64,000 bases of DNA from Oscarella lobularis (GCF_947507565.1 NC_089175.1:3213733-3277732), one strand, 5' to 3'. Shown: positions 46,501 through 58,194, counted from the first letter of the stretch. Program-made: numbers and translations. The notes: generated from the letters alone by a model not told the origin.

Positions 46501-47774
46501 AGTAATTTACTGGACAGTAAATTTACTCAGCAGTAAATTTACTAAGCAGTAAATTTACTGGGCAGTAATTTACTAGGCAGTAAATTTACTGAGCAGTAAT
46601 TTACTAGGCACTAAATTTACTGGACAGTAATTTACTAGTCAGTAAATTTACTGGGCAGTAATTTGCTAGGCAGTAAATTTACTGAACAGAAATTTACTAG
46701 GCAGTAAATTTACTGGGCAGTATTTTACTAGGCAGTAAATTTACTGGGCAGTAATTTACTAGGCAGTAAATTTACTCAGCAGTAAATTTACTAGGCAGTA
46801 ATTTACTAGGCAGTAAATTTACTGGGAAGTAAATTTACTCTGCAGTAATTTACTACGCAGTAAATTTACTAAGCAGAAATTTACTAGGCAGTAAATTTAC
46901 TGGGCAGTAATTTACTAGGCAGTAAATTTACTCTGCAGTAATTTACTAGGCACTAAATTTACTAAGCAGTAATTTACTAGGCAGTAAATTTACTGGGCAG
47001 TAATTTACTGGGTAGTAAATTTACTCAGCAGTAAATTTACTAGGCAGTCATTTACTAGGCACTAAATTTACTGGGCAGTAATTTACTAGGCAGTAAATTT
47101 ACTGGGCAGTAATTTACTGGGCAGTAATTTACTGGGCAGTAAATTACTAGGCAGTAAATTTACTGAGCAGAAATTTACTGGTCAGTAATTTACTGGACAG
47201 TAAATTTACTCAGCAGTAAATTTCCTTTCAGTAAATTTACTGGGCAGTAATTTACTAGGCACTAAATTTACTGGACAGTAATTTACTAGTCAGTAAATTT
47301 ACTGGGCAGTAATTTACTAGGCAGTAAATTTACTGGGCAGTAATTTACTAGGCAGTAAATTTACTGAGCAATAATTTACTAGGCAGTTAATTTACTGAGC
47401 AGTAATTTATTAGGCAGTAAATTTACTTTTCTACTAGTAATTTACTTGGCAGTAAATTTACTGGGCAGTAATTAACTACGCAGTAAATTTACTTAGGTTT
47501 TTTTACTAGGCAGTAAATTTACTGGGCAGTAATTTCCTAGTTTGTAAATTTACTGCGCAGTAATTTACTAGGTATTAAATTTACTGTGCAGTACTTTACT
47601 AGGCAGTAAATTTACTGGGCTGTAATTTACTGGGCAGTAATTTACTAGGTAGTAAATTTACTAAGTCGTAAATTTGCTGGGCAGTAATTTACTGGGTAGT
47701 AAATTTACTGGGCAGTGATTTACTAGGTAGTAAATTTACTGGGCAGTAAATTACTAGGTAGACAAACCGAGACA
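43586..47774. mobile_element. Inserted DNA element with expanded internal minisatellite
   Basis: Lies in the helix-tail intron of a receptor relic; flanks on both sides align with the R10 intron. Ends are tgtctcggt (43586-43594) and accgagaca (47766-47774), inverted repeats next to T runs. The left end also forms an 11-bp hairpin (43586-43611). Positions 43586-44660 are unique, with a 35-bp direct repeat (43799-43834, 43876-43911) and a small frame (44375-44665) of unknown nature. The remaining 3.1 kb is minisatellite. No transposase is recognised. The duplicated relic near 57.9 kb lacks it, so insertion came after that duplication or was lost there with a deletion. Confidence 0.65.
44660..47758. 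repeat. 31-bp minisatellite of palindromic units, about 100 copies
   Basis: The unit alternates gggcagtaatttact and aggcagtaaatttact (15 + 16 bp). The half-unit core agtaaatttact is a perfect 12-bp palindrome. Variants (aagcag, gagcag, ctgcag, cactaaa) recur in blocks, which suggests higher-order duplication. No frame runs through it. Confidence 0.95.
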
Positions 47775-47814
47775 TTTTTCCAAACAAAAACTTGTTGCTG
47801 TTTGGTTTGTGTAG

Positions 47815-47930
47815 GCTCAAGAAGCGGAGTCGAGAGAAGGGTTCTTCGGTGAAAATGCAATTGAGTCGATTTTACGAAGAAGCGAAAAGGCCGAGAAGAC
47901 CTCAAGCGATCGAGCGCTGAATACGCACAG
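47815..47930 (+). pseudogene. Tail exon of the 43.2-kb receptor relic
   Basis: Matches the R10 tail (LKKRSRE, SRFYEEAK, SAEYAQI) with a deletion and a lost stop. It is cut from its helix exon by the 4.2-kb element. Confidence 0.7.
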
Positions 47931-48063
47931 ATACGAACGATTCTCTTATTCGCGGCTTGTAGATTAGATTCGTTGTCATTTTCTCTCTTTCTTAAAAACT
48001 TCCATAGCTCGTTAATTCGAACACGTGACGTTCCAGTTAGTTTTCTCTTTCAAGTCGCAAGAC

Positions 48064-49270
48064 ATGTTTTGGGCATTAGGGCTCGTCGTCTGGGGCTTGA
48101 GTGTTAAAAATAAAACCAAGTTTTTGTCTGCCTGTTTGCGCTCTCAGCGTCACGTAGCAGCAAAGTCTCGACAGTCAGGACGCGACGCTGTGGACTCTCT
48201 AAGGAAACGACGTTCTGCTCAACTGCGATCGCTCATATAACCGAAACCTCAGACCGTGATGGCAAGAAACATCGCCTAGCGGACAGACAACAACTCTTTA
48301 TGCAAGCACTCAACGAGCCCTCGATCGTGGGCTTTTTTCTGGCAGAATCACGCTAGAATTGAAAAAAGTTTTCCAAGTCTTACAGGGATCCTCGTATCGG
48401 TGCTACACTCCTAGCAGTTCGTCTTTTGAAAGTGGCTGGCTAACGATTCTCGTCGGGTTCTGACTATACCACCACCAAACGTATTTTCGTATCTAAAGAT
48501 AAACTCAGCTTCACTTGCGAGAAGAAGAGTGCTGCCACTAAAATCGGTCAAACATAGGAAAAACCGTGCGAATTTCTCAGTGGCCTGCCTCTGCCCAACG
48601 TCGCCCTGTAAAAACTCGGCGCCCAGTCAGCGATTCAATAGCCCAGAAAACAATCTCACAATAGAAAGAGATCCCAATGGTCAAACGAAAGTTATCTAAT
48701 CGGTCTAGATCCCAGCATGACCTACAACGTACATGTATTTAATTATATAGTCAACTCCGTGGACGGCGCCTTCGCCACGTTGGACGAAAACGATTGTGTG
48801 GCGACTCTTCGACAACAGGAAGCCAAATCTCCGACGCTGACAATCAGCTGGTCGTATCACGTCTGCGAGGGAAGCCGGGCGTTGAAGGAGATCTCTTCCT
48901 ATGTTGTGTACGAATGACTATCGTCGATTTGACGTGGAGAAGAGCGTCATCGAGTACAGATTTATCGATACGACGTACACGTATAACTTCTTTAGTGACG
49001 GCAGTCGTTCGGGATGTATGGGGCGCTAAGAACGTCGAAGATTCTGTATCAGTCGAGAAAAATCGCGACAAAGTGACTGCGACTGTCGTAGTGAGCCTAT
49101 ATATAGCGGATTTCGTCGTTCTTGGTTTTCTGGACTTGCTCTGCTGTACTACAGTAAAAGGTAGGCCCTAAAAGCTTAATTCTTGATTTTTTCGCTGTTT
49201 GGTTTATGTAGGGCTCAAGGCGGGCCGGGCGTCGAGACAATGGTTGTTCGGCGGTGAAATGCAATCGAGT
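48064..49270 (+). pseudogene. Composite receptor relic (class C start, class B end)
   Basis: 48064-48110 is a class C signal exon (MFWALGLVVWGL). 48150-48460 is Ig1 and 48480-48630 part of Ig2 as in R13, all broken. At about 48635 the sequence switches to class B FN3-FN3-helix (SWSYHVCEGSRALKEISSY) up to 49160, and a tail stub runs to 49270, where it joins R11. Confidence 0.72.
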
Positions 49271-50953
49271 CCTTGACGAAGCGTTGCACCATCAGCGGAT
49301 TTCCAGCGCCGAATATCACAGTGCAAAAAATAAGTGGGCCGGCATCGTCTCTTCCCTTGGCAAATCGGTCTGGCTTGACGTTCCGTGCCGTAGCACTGGA
49401 AGACAGAGGGGTTTACACAATAACTAGTAAGAATATCCTAGAAGAGAAACGAGTCAACGTTTCAGTACAACTTGGAGTCGATATCTGTGGTAAGAAGCAG
49501 CAAGTTGCACGAGTTTTTGTATATAGTATCTGTTCTACTGTCAGTAGCACCCACGGCGGCTAGAATCTTTATTCCAGATGCCACTGTTTGTTTCAACTTG
49601 GCTATTATCAACTACACAGTGAAGGGAAATCCGGCCCCAAGAGTCACGTGGAGTCAACTCTTTGGAGAGCGCGCTTTCGCTGTCAATCGTTCATCCATTG
49701 AATCGGACGGAATCACTTCAACTGTAATGTCAACGCTAGAAATTCGAACAGAACAGAATGACAGCCGCCGTCAAAGTTTAACTTGCGTGGAGGCAGAAAA
49801 TGGAGCTATCTCAATCACTAGCACTAAAATGTGCTTTATGATTAATGCCAAATGTAAGAACTCCGTTGTAAAAGAGTTGAGGATTTCGTTTGATAGTTGA
49901 TTATATTTAATTAAGGTATTCCTGATGCTCCGAATGTGAAAAAAGAAAAGGTGACAAATACGTCAGTCACTTTGAATATCACCGAGCCAAAACATGATGA
50001 CAAAAGCAACATTACTCACTACAGCATTAGCATTTCTAATGCGAACGAGCAGAAGATCTTAAACGTGTCGAGGACCGTTGTGGTAACTGAAGCGTTGGTG
50101 CCAGGTCTATTACCGAACACTGGCTACACCGTTGTTGTTGCTGCGGTGAACGGCATTGGTGTGGGAAACTTTTCCCGCGCCTTGAATGTGCAAACTGCAG
50201 GTTCATTTTCTCTAGTGATATCGGCAGATATATATAGGCTTATGCTTTAGATCGTCCCAAGAGAGTCAAAACGATAGATTTACGGGTACTTTGCAATGAA
50301 GTTTCAGTTACTTTCGAGGAAATAGACAACAACAGCGGACCGGCCATAGCATATTACGTTTTTTACAGGCAACAAGGCACCAACGTATTTGAAAGGAAGA
50401 AGAGTGCAACAAAGTCTGCGAGTATTATTGGACAGGATGAAAAAACAACATATTTGCTACAGCTCCAAGTTGAAAATGAGTACGGCAGAAGCGATCTGTC
50501 CAGAGAATTCTCCGTAACGACTGACTCGTGTGGTATCAGTGAATATGCAAATATATAAAACTGGTAAGGTATTCATTGTTGCAATTATGTAGGGCTTGCT
50601 ACAGGTGCAGTCAGGCAGTGTCAGTGGAAGTGAAGCAATAATAATTTTAGTTATTGTTGTTGCGGTTGTTGTGATTAAACGAAAACCCAAGCCCAATGGT
50701 AAGTGCTCACAAGAGCATTTGATTCTTATTTGCTCGTAACATGAATTAATTATTTAATTAAGATGATCCGTCGTCTCGCAAAGAAGAGAAAATGGCAGAT
50801 TTGAGGAAAGGCGCTGGCGCGCACGACTTTCAAATGCACTCAAATCGTCTTTATGGAGAAGCAAAAATATCGAGAAAGCGACCTGATCAAATGCCACCTG
50901 ATCAAATGCCACCTGATCCTCGTCCTGATCCCGCTTATGAAGACGTTGTTTAG
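49270..50953 (+). pseudogene. R11, class A receptor lacking its first exons
   Basis: Begins in mid-Ig2 where a relic tail is fused to it. Exons to 49489 (Ig2), 49545-49853 (Ig3), 49916-50200 (FN3), 50251-50532 (FN3), 50593-50698 (helix) and 50763-50953 (tail). Ig3 and FN3 exons are open. The helix exon is out of frame (stop after QCQWK, although a VIVVAVVVIKRKPKP frame remains). The tail has SNRLYGEAK, two PDQMP repeats from a 15-bp tandem duplication, and AYEDVV. It is the most diverged class A member. No start or signal peptide is present. Confidence 0.78.
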
Positions 50954-51132
50954 CACTGTAATGTCTGTACTCAAATAGCAACGTCTCTATTAGGGTGGTC
51001 TTCGCCTTTTACCTTGCTAGAGTACGTAGTTGGTCTTTGGATAGTTCGAATAGATCTTCTCTTGTCAATGTAGCGTAAACACGTGACGTGCCAGTCGTGC
51101 CTCGTTTAGTTTTCTCTTTCAAATCGCAAGAC

Positions 51133-53213
51133 ATGTTTTGGGCGCTTGGGCGTTAAAGGTAAAACCAACTTTTCGTCTGCTTGTTTGCGCTATCAGCGTC
51201 ACGTAGCAGCAAAGCGGCAAGAATTGGCTCTCGACGGTCAGGAAGCGACCCTGTGGACTCTCCAAAGAAACGACGTTCTGCTCAACTGCTATGGCTCATA
51301 TAACCGAAACCGAGGACCGTTCTGGAGAGAAAGATTACCCAACGGACAGACAACAAACCTTTATTCAAGCACTCAACAAGCCCTCGTGGGCTTTTTGTCT
51401 GGCAGAATCACGCTAGAATTGAAAAACGTTTCTCAATCCTTAAACGGATCCTCGTATCAGTGCTACATTCCTAGCAGTTGGCCTTTTACAAGTGGCTGGC
51501 TAACGATTCTCGTCGGGGGTGCGTGCTTTCACTTGGGGATGGGACTAGCATCACCAACATATTTTTCGTTTCAATATAGATAAGCTCAGCTTCACTTGCG
51601 AGAATAAAAGTGCTGCTGCTTGCACAAAAATTGGTCAAACATTGAAAAAACCGTGCGAATTTCGTAGTGGCCTGCCTCTGCCCAACGTCACCGTGGAAAA
51701 ACTCGGCGCCCAATCAGCGGCGAGAGTCCCGCTCGTAGATTTAGACAAACTAACTTTCAACGCGGTGAGGTTAGAAGATAGAGGCGTCTATCGCGTCAGA
51801 GCTAAAAACGTTTTGGAGGAGACAATCGTCGACGTGGCGATTCGACCCGAAATCGATATCTGCAGTGAGCGAACGCGAAACCTTTTGAATCACGCCTCTA
51901 TATTTCCATTTCTACGCAGTGGCTCCGGTGCCGGGTCGCCTTTCGATTCACGACCCCGTCGACTGTCATCGAACGACGTTTATTAACTATACGGTGACGG
52001 GAATACCGACGCCGGAAATTCGGTGGCGTCCTCGCTTGAAGGGGCGTACGGTCGTCGAACGTACGATCCTCACGAAAGCGTCGAATCGAATCACGTCGAT
52101 TGCGACGTCGACGATGGAGCTGCACGACGTGAAGAGGAGCGACGGCGACGTGCAATTTTGCATCGACGCCGACAACGGAGTCTCGCCGCTTTCGTCAACG
52201 TGCTTCAGGATCAATATCACGTGTAAGAGAATGGGTTGGGTGTCGGTGGTGCGTTCCGGTTTGGGGTTTAATTGATTGTTCTGGTTTTTTCAACGAGATC
52301 ATATTACGTGTAAGGAAATCGTTGAATGCCTTACGTTTTCGGTGGTGAACGTGTTAAAATATCTGTTTGGTGTTTTTCGAAACGAAGGCTAACGAATCTC
52401 AATATCTAGTGACTAGAAATCTCTTGTCTCTGGAGGTTTCGTTTCTTATAAAGAGAAACGTTTGACTAATTGCTCTGGGTCTTTGATACCATGGTCAATT
52501 CAAACCAGTGTCACATGAAATGAAAATCTGGTCTAACGCAATTTTTCTGTTGATCTGTTTCAGGTGATTTCGATGCGCCTCGAATTTTCCTTAATGACCA
52601 GACGTCCAATTCGCTTACATTCCTCATTCCAGACGAGCGCGACGACAAAAATCGATTGCGTGCGACCGAGTACATCGTATCCTACTGGCGAAAAACGAAC
52701 GCTAACGAGTCGCAAACAATCGCCTACGACAAACGCTCCGACAGACCGACATACGTCCAAATAACCGCCCTAGAGCCGGACACACTCTATACGATCGAAT
52801 TGACGGCACGAAACGGACGCTATCTAAGCGAATCGTTTGTCGGCGACTTCTCCACGCTAAGAACGGACGACTGCGTGCCTCGTCTCCGTCTCACCGAGTT
52901 GCCCCAGTCGCGAGACGTCCTACGAGCGAACTGGGACTACGTCTGCGAAGGAAGTGAGCCGCTGAAACGAGTCACCTCGTACGCTATCGACTACGAGTGC
53001 AACGCGTGCGTCGTCGTCGAATATCGCGTTCGACTTCGACGTGATCAGAACCAATACGACTTCCGTAATCTGCGTTTGAACGTGGACTATAATTTCACGC
53101 TGACGGTCGTCACTCGAACGGGAGTGGGGAAGAAATCCGACACGGTAACGAGGAGAATAAGACCGACCCAATTCATTTCAGACTATTCTAATACTACCCC
53201 GGGACTTTATTAG
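51133..53213 (+). pseudogene. R12, class C receptor truncated before its helix
   Basis: Paralogue of R13. The signal exon at 51133 has a 20-nt deletion and stops early. Exons 51207-51518 (Ig1), 51580-51864 (Ig2), 51920-52222 (Ig3) and 52564 onward (two FN3) are all open and about as well kept as in R13. At about 53157 the FN3 exon runs into MITE sequence and the frame ends at 53213, so the helix and tail exons are gone. The next sequence is an intact class B FN3-FN3-helix-tail (53306-54190). The phase would allow Ig3 to splice onto it. Confidence 0.75.
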
Positions 53214-53272
53214 AACCTGGAGCTCCTTTTTTCTAATGAAGAGTGGGGCACGTATTAGAGCTGGTACCGTAT
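53166..53272. mobile_element. Truncated MITE copy at the R12 fusion point
   Basis: Right part of the element at 38480-38696, including the terminal tattagagctggtac. Its left part is replaced by the R12 FN3 exon, with a short shared agaccg at the join. Confidence 0.65.
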
Positions 53273-53305
53273 AGGCCTGACGTGTCTAGCAATCGAACGA
53301 TTTAG

Positions 53306-54190
53306 GCGACATTAATCCACCTCGCGTCGAACTCGACGATAGGACCGAATCTTCATTGTCCCTTCGAATCTCCGACAATTCCCGCTTGCCAACCACCGAG
53401 TACTTTATCACCTACTGGCCATCCAATAGCCCAGCGAAAAATCTCACAATAGAACGAAATCCCAGTGGTCAAACGCGCGTCGATCTCATAGATCTAGATC
53501 CGAGCACGATCTATAACGTACGAGTGGCGAGAAATTACACGTATTATAGTCAGCCCGTCGACGGCGTCTTTGCCACGTTGGAGGAACGCGATTGCGTGCC
53601 GACTCTTCGACGACAGGACGCCGAATCGTCGACGCTGACAATCAGCTGGTCGTACGTCTGCGAGGGAAGTCGAACACTGAAGGAGATCGCTTCGTATTTG
53701 ATCGTTTATGAGAGCCCGAATGACTATCGTCGATTCGGCGTGGATAAAAGCGTCATAGAGTACAGTTTCGACGATTTGTTTAGCAATGTGACGTATAATT
53801 TTTCGGTGACGGCTGTCGCTCGCGACGGGGCGGTGAGAACGTCGAATATTCTGACTGTATACGTCGAGAAAAATCGCGGGAACGAAGTGACTGGTGCTGT
53901 AGGAAGCCTAGTAGCGGTATTCGTCCTTTTTGGTTTTCTTGTCGTCGCTTTGGGACTCGTTGCTCTCTACTTGCTCTGCTACATTAAAAGGTAGGCCCCT
54001 AGAAATGAAATTCTCGAATTTTTCCCTGTTTGGTTCGTGTATATATAGGCTCAAGAAGCGGAGTCGAGAGAACGGTTCTTCGGTGGAAATGCACTCGAGT
54101 CGAATTTACGAAGAAGCGAAAAAGAATGTGTGCCATCTTGGCCAAGAAGACAACAAGCGTTCGAGCGCTGAATACGCACAGATATCATAA
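53306..54190 (+). CDS. R12b, class B FN3-FN3-helix and tail exons (partial gene)
   Basis: Exons 53306-53990 and 54049-54190 are nearly identical to R10 exons 5 and 6 (DCVPTLRR, SWSYVCEGSRT, helix VAVFVLFGFLVVALGLVAL, tail SSRIYEEAKKNV and AEYAQIS), fully open. The R10 Ig exons were not duplicated with it. It has no own start, so it is either a dead 3' part or the 3' end of a chimeric gene using R12 Ig exons 51207-52222; the joins (phase 1 to phase 1) are compatible. Confidence 0.7.
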
Positions 54191-54328
54191 CGTTGAACGA
54201 TTCTCTTTGCCGCGGCTTGTAGATTAGATTCGTTGTCATTTTTCTTTCTCTTTCTTAAAAAGTCCTATAGCTCGTTCGAACACGTGACGAACGTTCCAGC
54301 TAGTTTTCTCTTTCACAAATCGCAAGAC

Positions 54329-55300
54329 ATGTTTTGGGCATTAGGGCTTGTCGTCTGGGGCTTGGGCATTAAAAAGGTAAAACTAAGTTTTCGCTTGCCT
54401 GTTTGCGCTCTCAGCGTCACGTATGGCAGCAGCAAAGCGGTAAGAATTGGCTCTCGACAGTAAGGATGCGACGCTGCGGACTCTCCAAGGAAACAACGTT
54501 CTGCTCAACTGCTATCGCTCATATTATAACCGAAACCAAAGACCGTTCTGGCAAGAAACAGACAACAACCCTTTATGCAAGCACTCAACGAGCCCTTGTT
54601 GGCTTTTTTTCTGGCAGAATCACGCTAGAATTGAAAAACGTTTCCAAAGCCTTAAATGGATCCTCGTATCGATTCCTAGCCGTCCTTATTTTTATAGTGG
54701 CTGGCTAACGATTCTCGTCGGGGGTGCGTGCTTTCACTTCGAGATGAAACTAGCATCATTTTTCGTTTTGATATCGATAAGCTCAGCTTCACTTGCGAGA
54801 ATAAGAGTGCTGCTGCTTGCACGAAAATTGGTCAAACGTTGGAAAAACCGCGCGAATTTCGTAGCGGCTTTCCTCTGCCCAACGTAACTGTGGAAAAACT
54901 CGGCGTCCAGTCAGCGGCGAGAGTTCCGCTCGTAGATTTAGACAAATTGACGTTCAACGCCGTGAGGTTAGAAGATAGAGGCGTCTCTAGCCCCTAATGT
55001 TGATGATATGACGTTTGTGACGTACGTTGGGTGTGCTGTTGGCTGCAACGTGGTTTGCTATTCTAAAAAGGCCTGGTCTTTATGAACAAGCCGCAAGTGG
55101 TCGGGATGACTTGGGACATTTTCTAGGTTAGTGAAGACGCATTGTGGAACGAAGTCTTTGAGTCATTATAATTCTGGAAATCCCCGATTTGAAGCTCAAT
55201 CGTCTCTACGAAGCGAGAGGAAATCTTCTGGAGAGTCTGGAGGAGGGCGAAAAGACTCGAGTCCGAGTGCATTCAAGTGGCTTGATAGAGATTTTTTGCT
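54329..55300 (+). pseudogene. Relic class C receptor (signal, Ig1, Ig2, tail)
   Basis: Duplicate of the 39.8-40.6 kb relic but with the signal exon preserved (54329, MFWALGLVVWGLGI). Ig1 and Ig2 are broken, and the tail remnant near 55135-55290 has NRLYEARG and LLESLEEGEK. Confidence 0.75.
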
Positions 55301-55640
55301 TCAGTTTGAATGCATTGGTGATGGGACAGAATGAAAGGGTTTTTGTAGGTAGAAGGATTGTTTTGGAAGAATAGAGCGCACCCGAGTGAATGGTAATGTA
55401 GGGAAGGTGACTTTGGAACTCTACCTTACAACTCTTGGCCTTGGAGGAGATCTTCGGCGTTCTTTTCCCCGAGTGACGGTCTCTTGAAGGCGTTGAGGGT
55501 TAGGAGACAGCAAAGGAATGACATATATACATCAGCGCACCGATAGTGAACGAACGGCCAAAGCGATCCGCGTTCTCCGCAGACATCCCTTCTGACCACA
55601 TACGGGGTTTGTTCTAAATAAAGCCGTCGAGTTTGTAATG
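55294..55640. repeat. Dispersed repeat RPT-A, copy 3
   Basis: Follows a class C tail relic, as copy 2 does, and runs into the 3' flank of L5. Confidence 0.6.
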
Positions 55641-55646
55641 AAGCGT

Positions 55647-56660
55647 TTAATTGTTCGAATACACAGACAGCTCGAACAGATGAAATTGATACGTTTCGAC
55701 TGTTTGCTCTCTGCACACTCTAAAGTGAAGACCTTGACTCAGCTTCAATTTTTGACTGTACTCGTGTGTCGATGAAACTGTGCTAACGTACGTAATTCCT
55801 GTCGTAGAATTGGGATTAATTTCAAGGCGAAAGTTCCAGTTAGTTGTAGATGATTGTGGTGCAGTGATGAGGTCACCAACGGTGCCGCTACAAGCGCTAA
55901 CTGAATCAATGTCCCAGGTAGCATAGGCCCACTGTGGATTTTGGACAATAAAACCAGCGCAGTAATTGCCGTCGCAGAATTGAAGATACGGATCACTGCT
56001 GCCCGGATTCGAAAAAAAGAAGCCAATCTGAATGGCGTAGGCTTTATCGTCATCTAGAACTCCAGCTTCAATCAATTTGACCTTTGACAAAGTATAGTAT
56101 CAAAATGCCAGTCTCTCCCGTTTTAAATAAGCTACTTACTCTAAACAATACACCCAACTCCGTTGATCCAGCACCGAATTCGATTGTTTGTGCAGACACC
56201 GAAGATGGTGTCTCCGTAAAATTCGCGTGAGTTTGTAGCCAACGAGGAGATATGTAGCGATAGAGTAGTAACGCCGAACTCGAAACACTCTGTCGTGTTT
56301 CGATCATAGGAAAACAAAGCCAGAGTGAACCTTGTATGGATGTTTACCTGGCTCGGGGTTGACGCGGACAGGGCGGATGTTGGAGGAGGAGCGTCCGTCT
56401 GAACGTGCATGGGCTTATAATTTCTTTAGTCGTATCAAACGACGGAAATAACTCACCGATTCCCCGTCGCTGGATGCGTCTTTTTGAAGTTGAATGTAGT
56501 CGTCAACTGAAAGGCACACAGTGGGTTCCGATGACGGCACAGATAAAACGGAATTGCCTCCTGTACGCTCAGCTGATGCAGATCCTGGACAGGAAATTGA
56601 AACAATGACCTCTAGCAACAAGGACGGCGTCATTTTTTGAGTTCTGTCCGTAGAAGCCAC
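55647..56660 (-). CDS. L5, secreted protein of unrecognised family
   Basis: Phase 0 exons 56660-56457, 56398-56348, 56289-56140 and 56081-55647, giving 279 residues. Signal peptide after MASTDRTQK (SLLLEVIVSISCPGSAS), then AERTGG in place of AECTGG, so the first conserved cysteine is lost. The hinge exon is TDAPPPTSALSASTPSQ. The C-terminal domain has SALLLYRYISPRWLQTHANF, AGVLDDDKAYAIQIGFFF, FCDGNYC, SACSG and GLHFRVCRE. The end is YSNN and, unlike in L1, L2 and L4, the stop does not make an AATAAA. Paralogue of L4. Confidence 0.82.
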
Positions 56661-56698
56661 TGCAGGACCAGGATGTTACAAAAGTGGCAAAGTCGGAC

Positions 56699-56707
56699 AT
56701 TTATATA
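56699..56707 (-). promoter_or_regulatory. TATA box of L5
   Basis: TATATAAAT on the minus strand, 39 bp before the L5 start codon. Confidence 0.6.
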
Positions 56708-57189
56708 GGGCTTGTGTGGTTGCTACGATCAGCTCCCGGATGCCCCTTGCTCCTAAAGAAGGCGGCAAAGCCACAGCAGGTATTGAGATACTTAAAACAT
56801 ACATACGTATGCAAATCGTAGTCTTCTGTACCGTTCTCCAAAATTACTTCCACGCCCAGTAATGAAAAAGGTAAACGACTCCGCACACCTCAATCGCCTT
56901 TTCTCAAGACTTGATTCGATTAGTTCGTTAGGTACGTAAGAGTCACTATGACTGTGCATGGCTTTGGAGACATACCATGATTAGGTGAAGAGGCAGCTAT
57001 GCACCTGTATGGCGACTCGCGCTCCAAAATAGAAAACGAATGAATAAATGAAGCACTAAATGAATAAATTCCGTTGTGTCTGCTAATAATGTTTTATACA
57101 TGCATGTATATGCACGGAATGAGCCAGGTGATCTATCACCCATAGGAGCCTCTTTTGGCTGCACAGTACCTTCCACGCTTTGTACATCA

Positions 57190-58075
57190 ATCTCTCTTTA
57201 CATTCGTTCATTCTCATCGATGACGTGATGGCTATTTCTTTTGGATTTGTGACGCTCCGTGTGCTCCTAGGGGAAATAGGTTTGCTACAAGCCGGAAGTT
57301 GGCGGGATTCTTTTCTCATTGTGGAACCGAAGTGTTTGGATGAGACGATCCTGTCAAACCAGAATTGAAGCAAAACCGCCTCTAAAAAGCGAGAGGGCGT
57401 CTGCTAGAGAGTCAAGAGAGCGAGAAAATTCAATTTCTTGACTCTGAGTTGGTCCGAATCTTATCATAATCAAGACGGGATTGTCGCCAAGACTCTTACT
57501 CAATTTCTGTACGATTTCTTCTGAAGATCATCTGAATTCGCCCGAAATTTGGCAGGAAAGGCAGGCATTAATTAAAAGCTCGTGGTTGCTATGAGATGAT
57601 ATCGGCACCCATATGTCCCTAGTTCCTTAGAGGAAAATGTGGACGCAACTTTTTCTGTAGGTTACTAGTAGCGAAAAAGCATTTTGGGTTGAAGCCTTTG
57701 GAAGATTCATCCTGGAAATCCTGAATCGGTTCTACGAAGCGAGAGGGGGTCTTCTGCCAACTCGTCGTACGTCTGCGAGGTAAGCCGAACGTTCAAAGAG
57801 ATCGCTTCGTTTATGAGAGCTCGAATGACCATCGTCGATTCAGCGTGGATAAAAGCGTCATAGAGTACAGTTTCGACGATGTGTTTAGCAATGTGGCGTA
57901 TAATTTTTCGGTGACGGCTGTCGCTCGCGATGGGGCGGTGAGACCGTCGAAAATTCTGACTGTATCCGTTGAGAAAACCACGAGGAAGAAATGACTAGTG
58001 TCACAGTCGGCCCATTAGCGGTATTCGTCCTTCTTGGTTTTGGGACTAGCGCTGAATACGCACAGATATGAACGA
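57190..58075 (+). pseudogene. Receptor relics (class C helix/tail, class B FN3-helix)
   Basis: Duplicate of 42800-43560. 57230-57460 and 57655-57765 hold class C helix and tail remnants. 57765-58040 holds class B second FN3 and helix with frameshifts, then a deletion joins the helix directly to the last codons of a tail (gctgaatacgcacagata). Confidence 0.68.
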
Positions 58076-58194
58076 TTCTCTTTTTCGCGGCTTGTAAATT
58101 AGATTCGTTGTCATTTTCTCTCTTTCTTAAAAACTTCCATAGTTCTTTCGAACACGTGACGTTCCAGTTAGTTTTCTCTTTCAAATCGCAAGAC

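Noticed and set aside
44660-47758. Regular repeat array considered as CRISPR
   Set aside because: The units are contiguous palindromic variants with no unique spacers, and the surroundings are spliced animal genes. It is a minisatellite.
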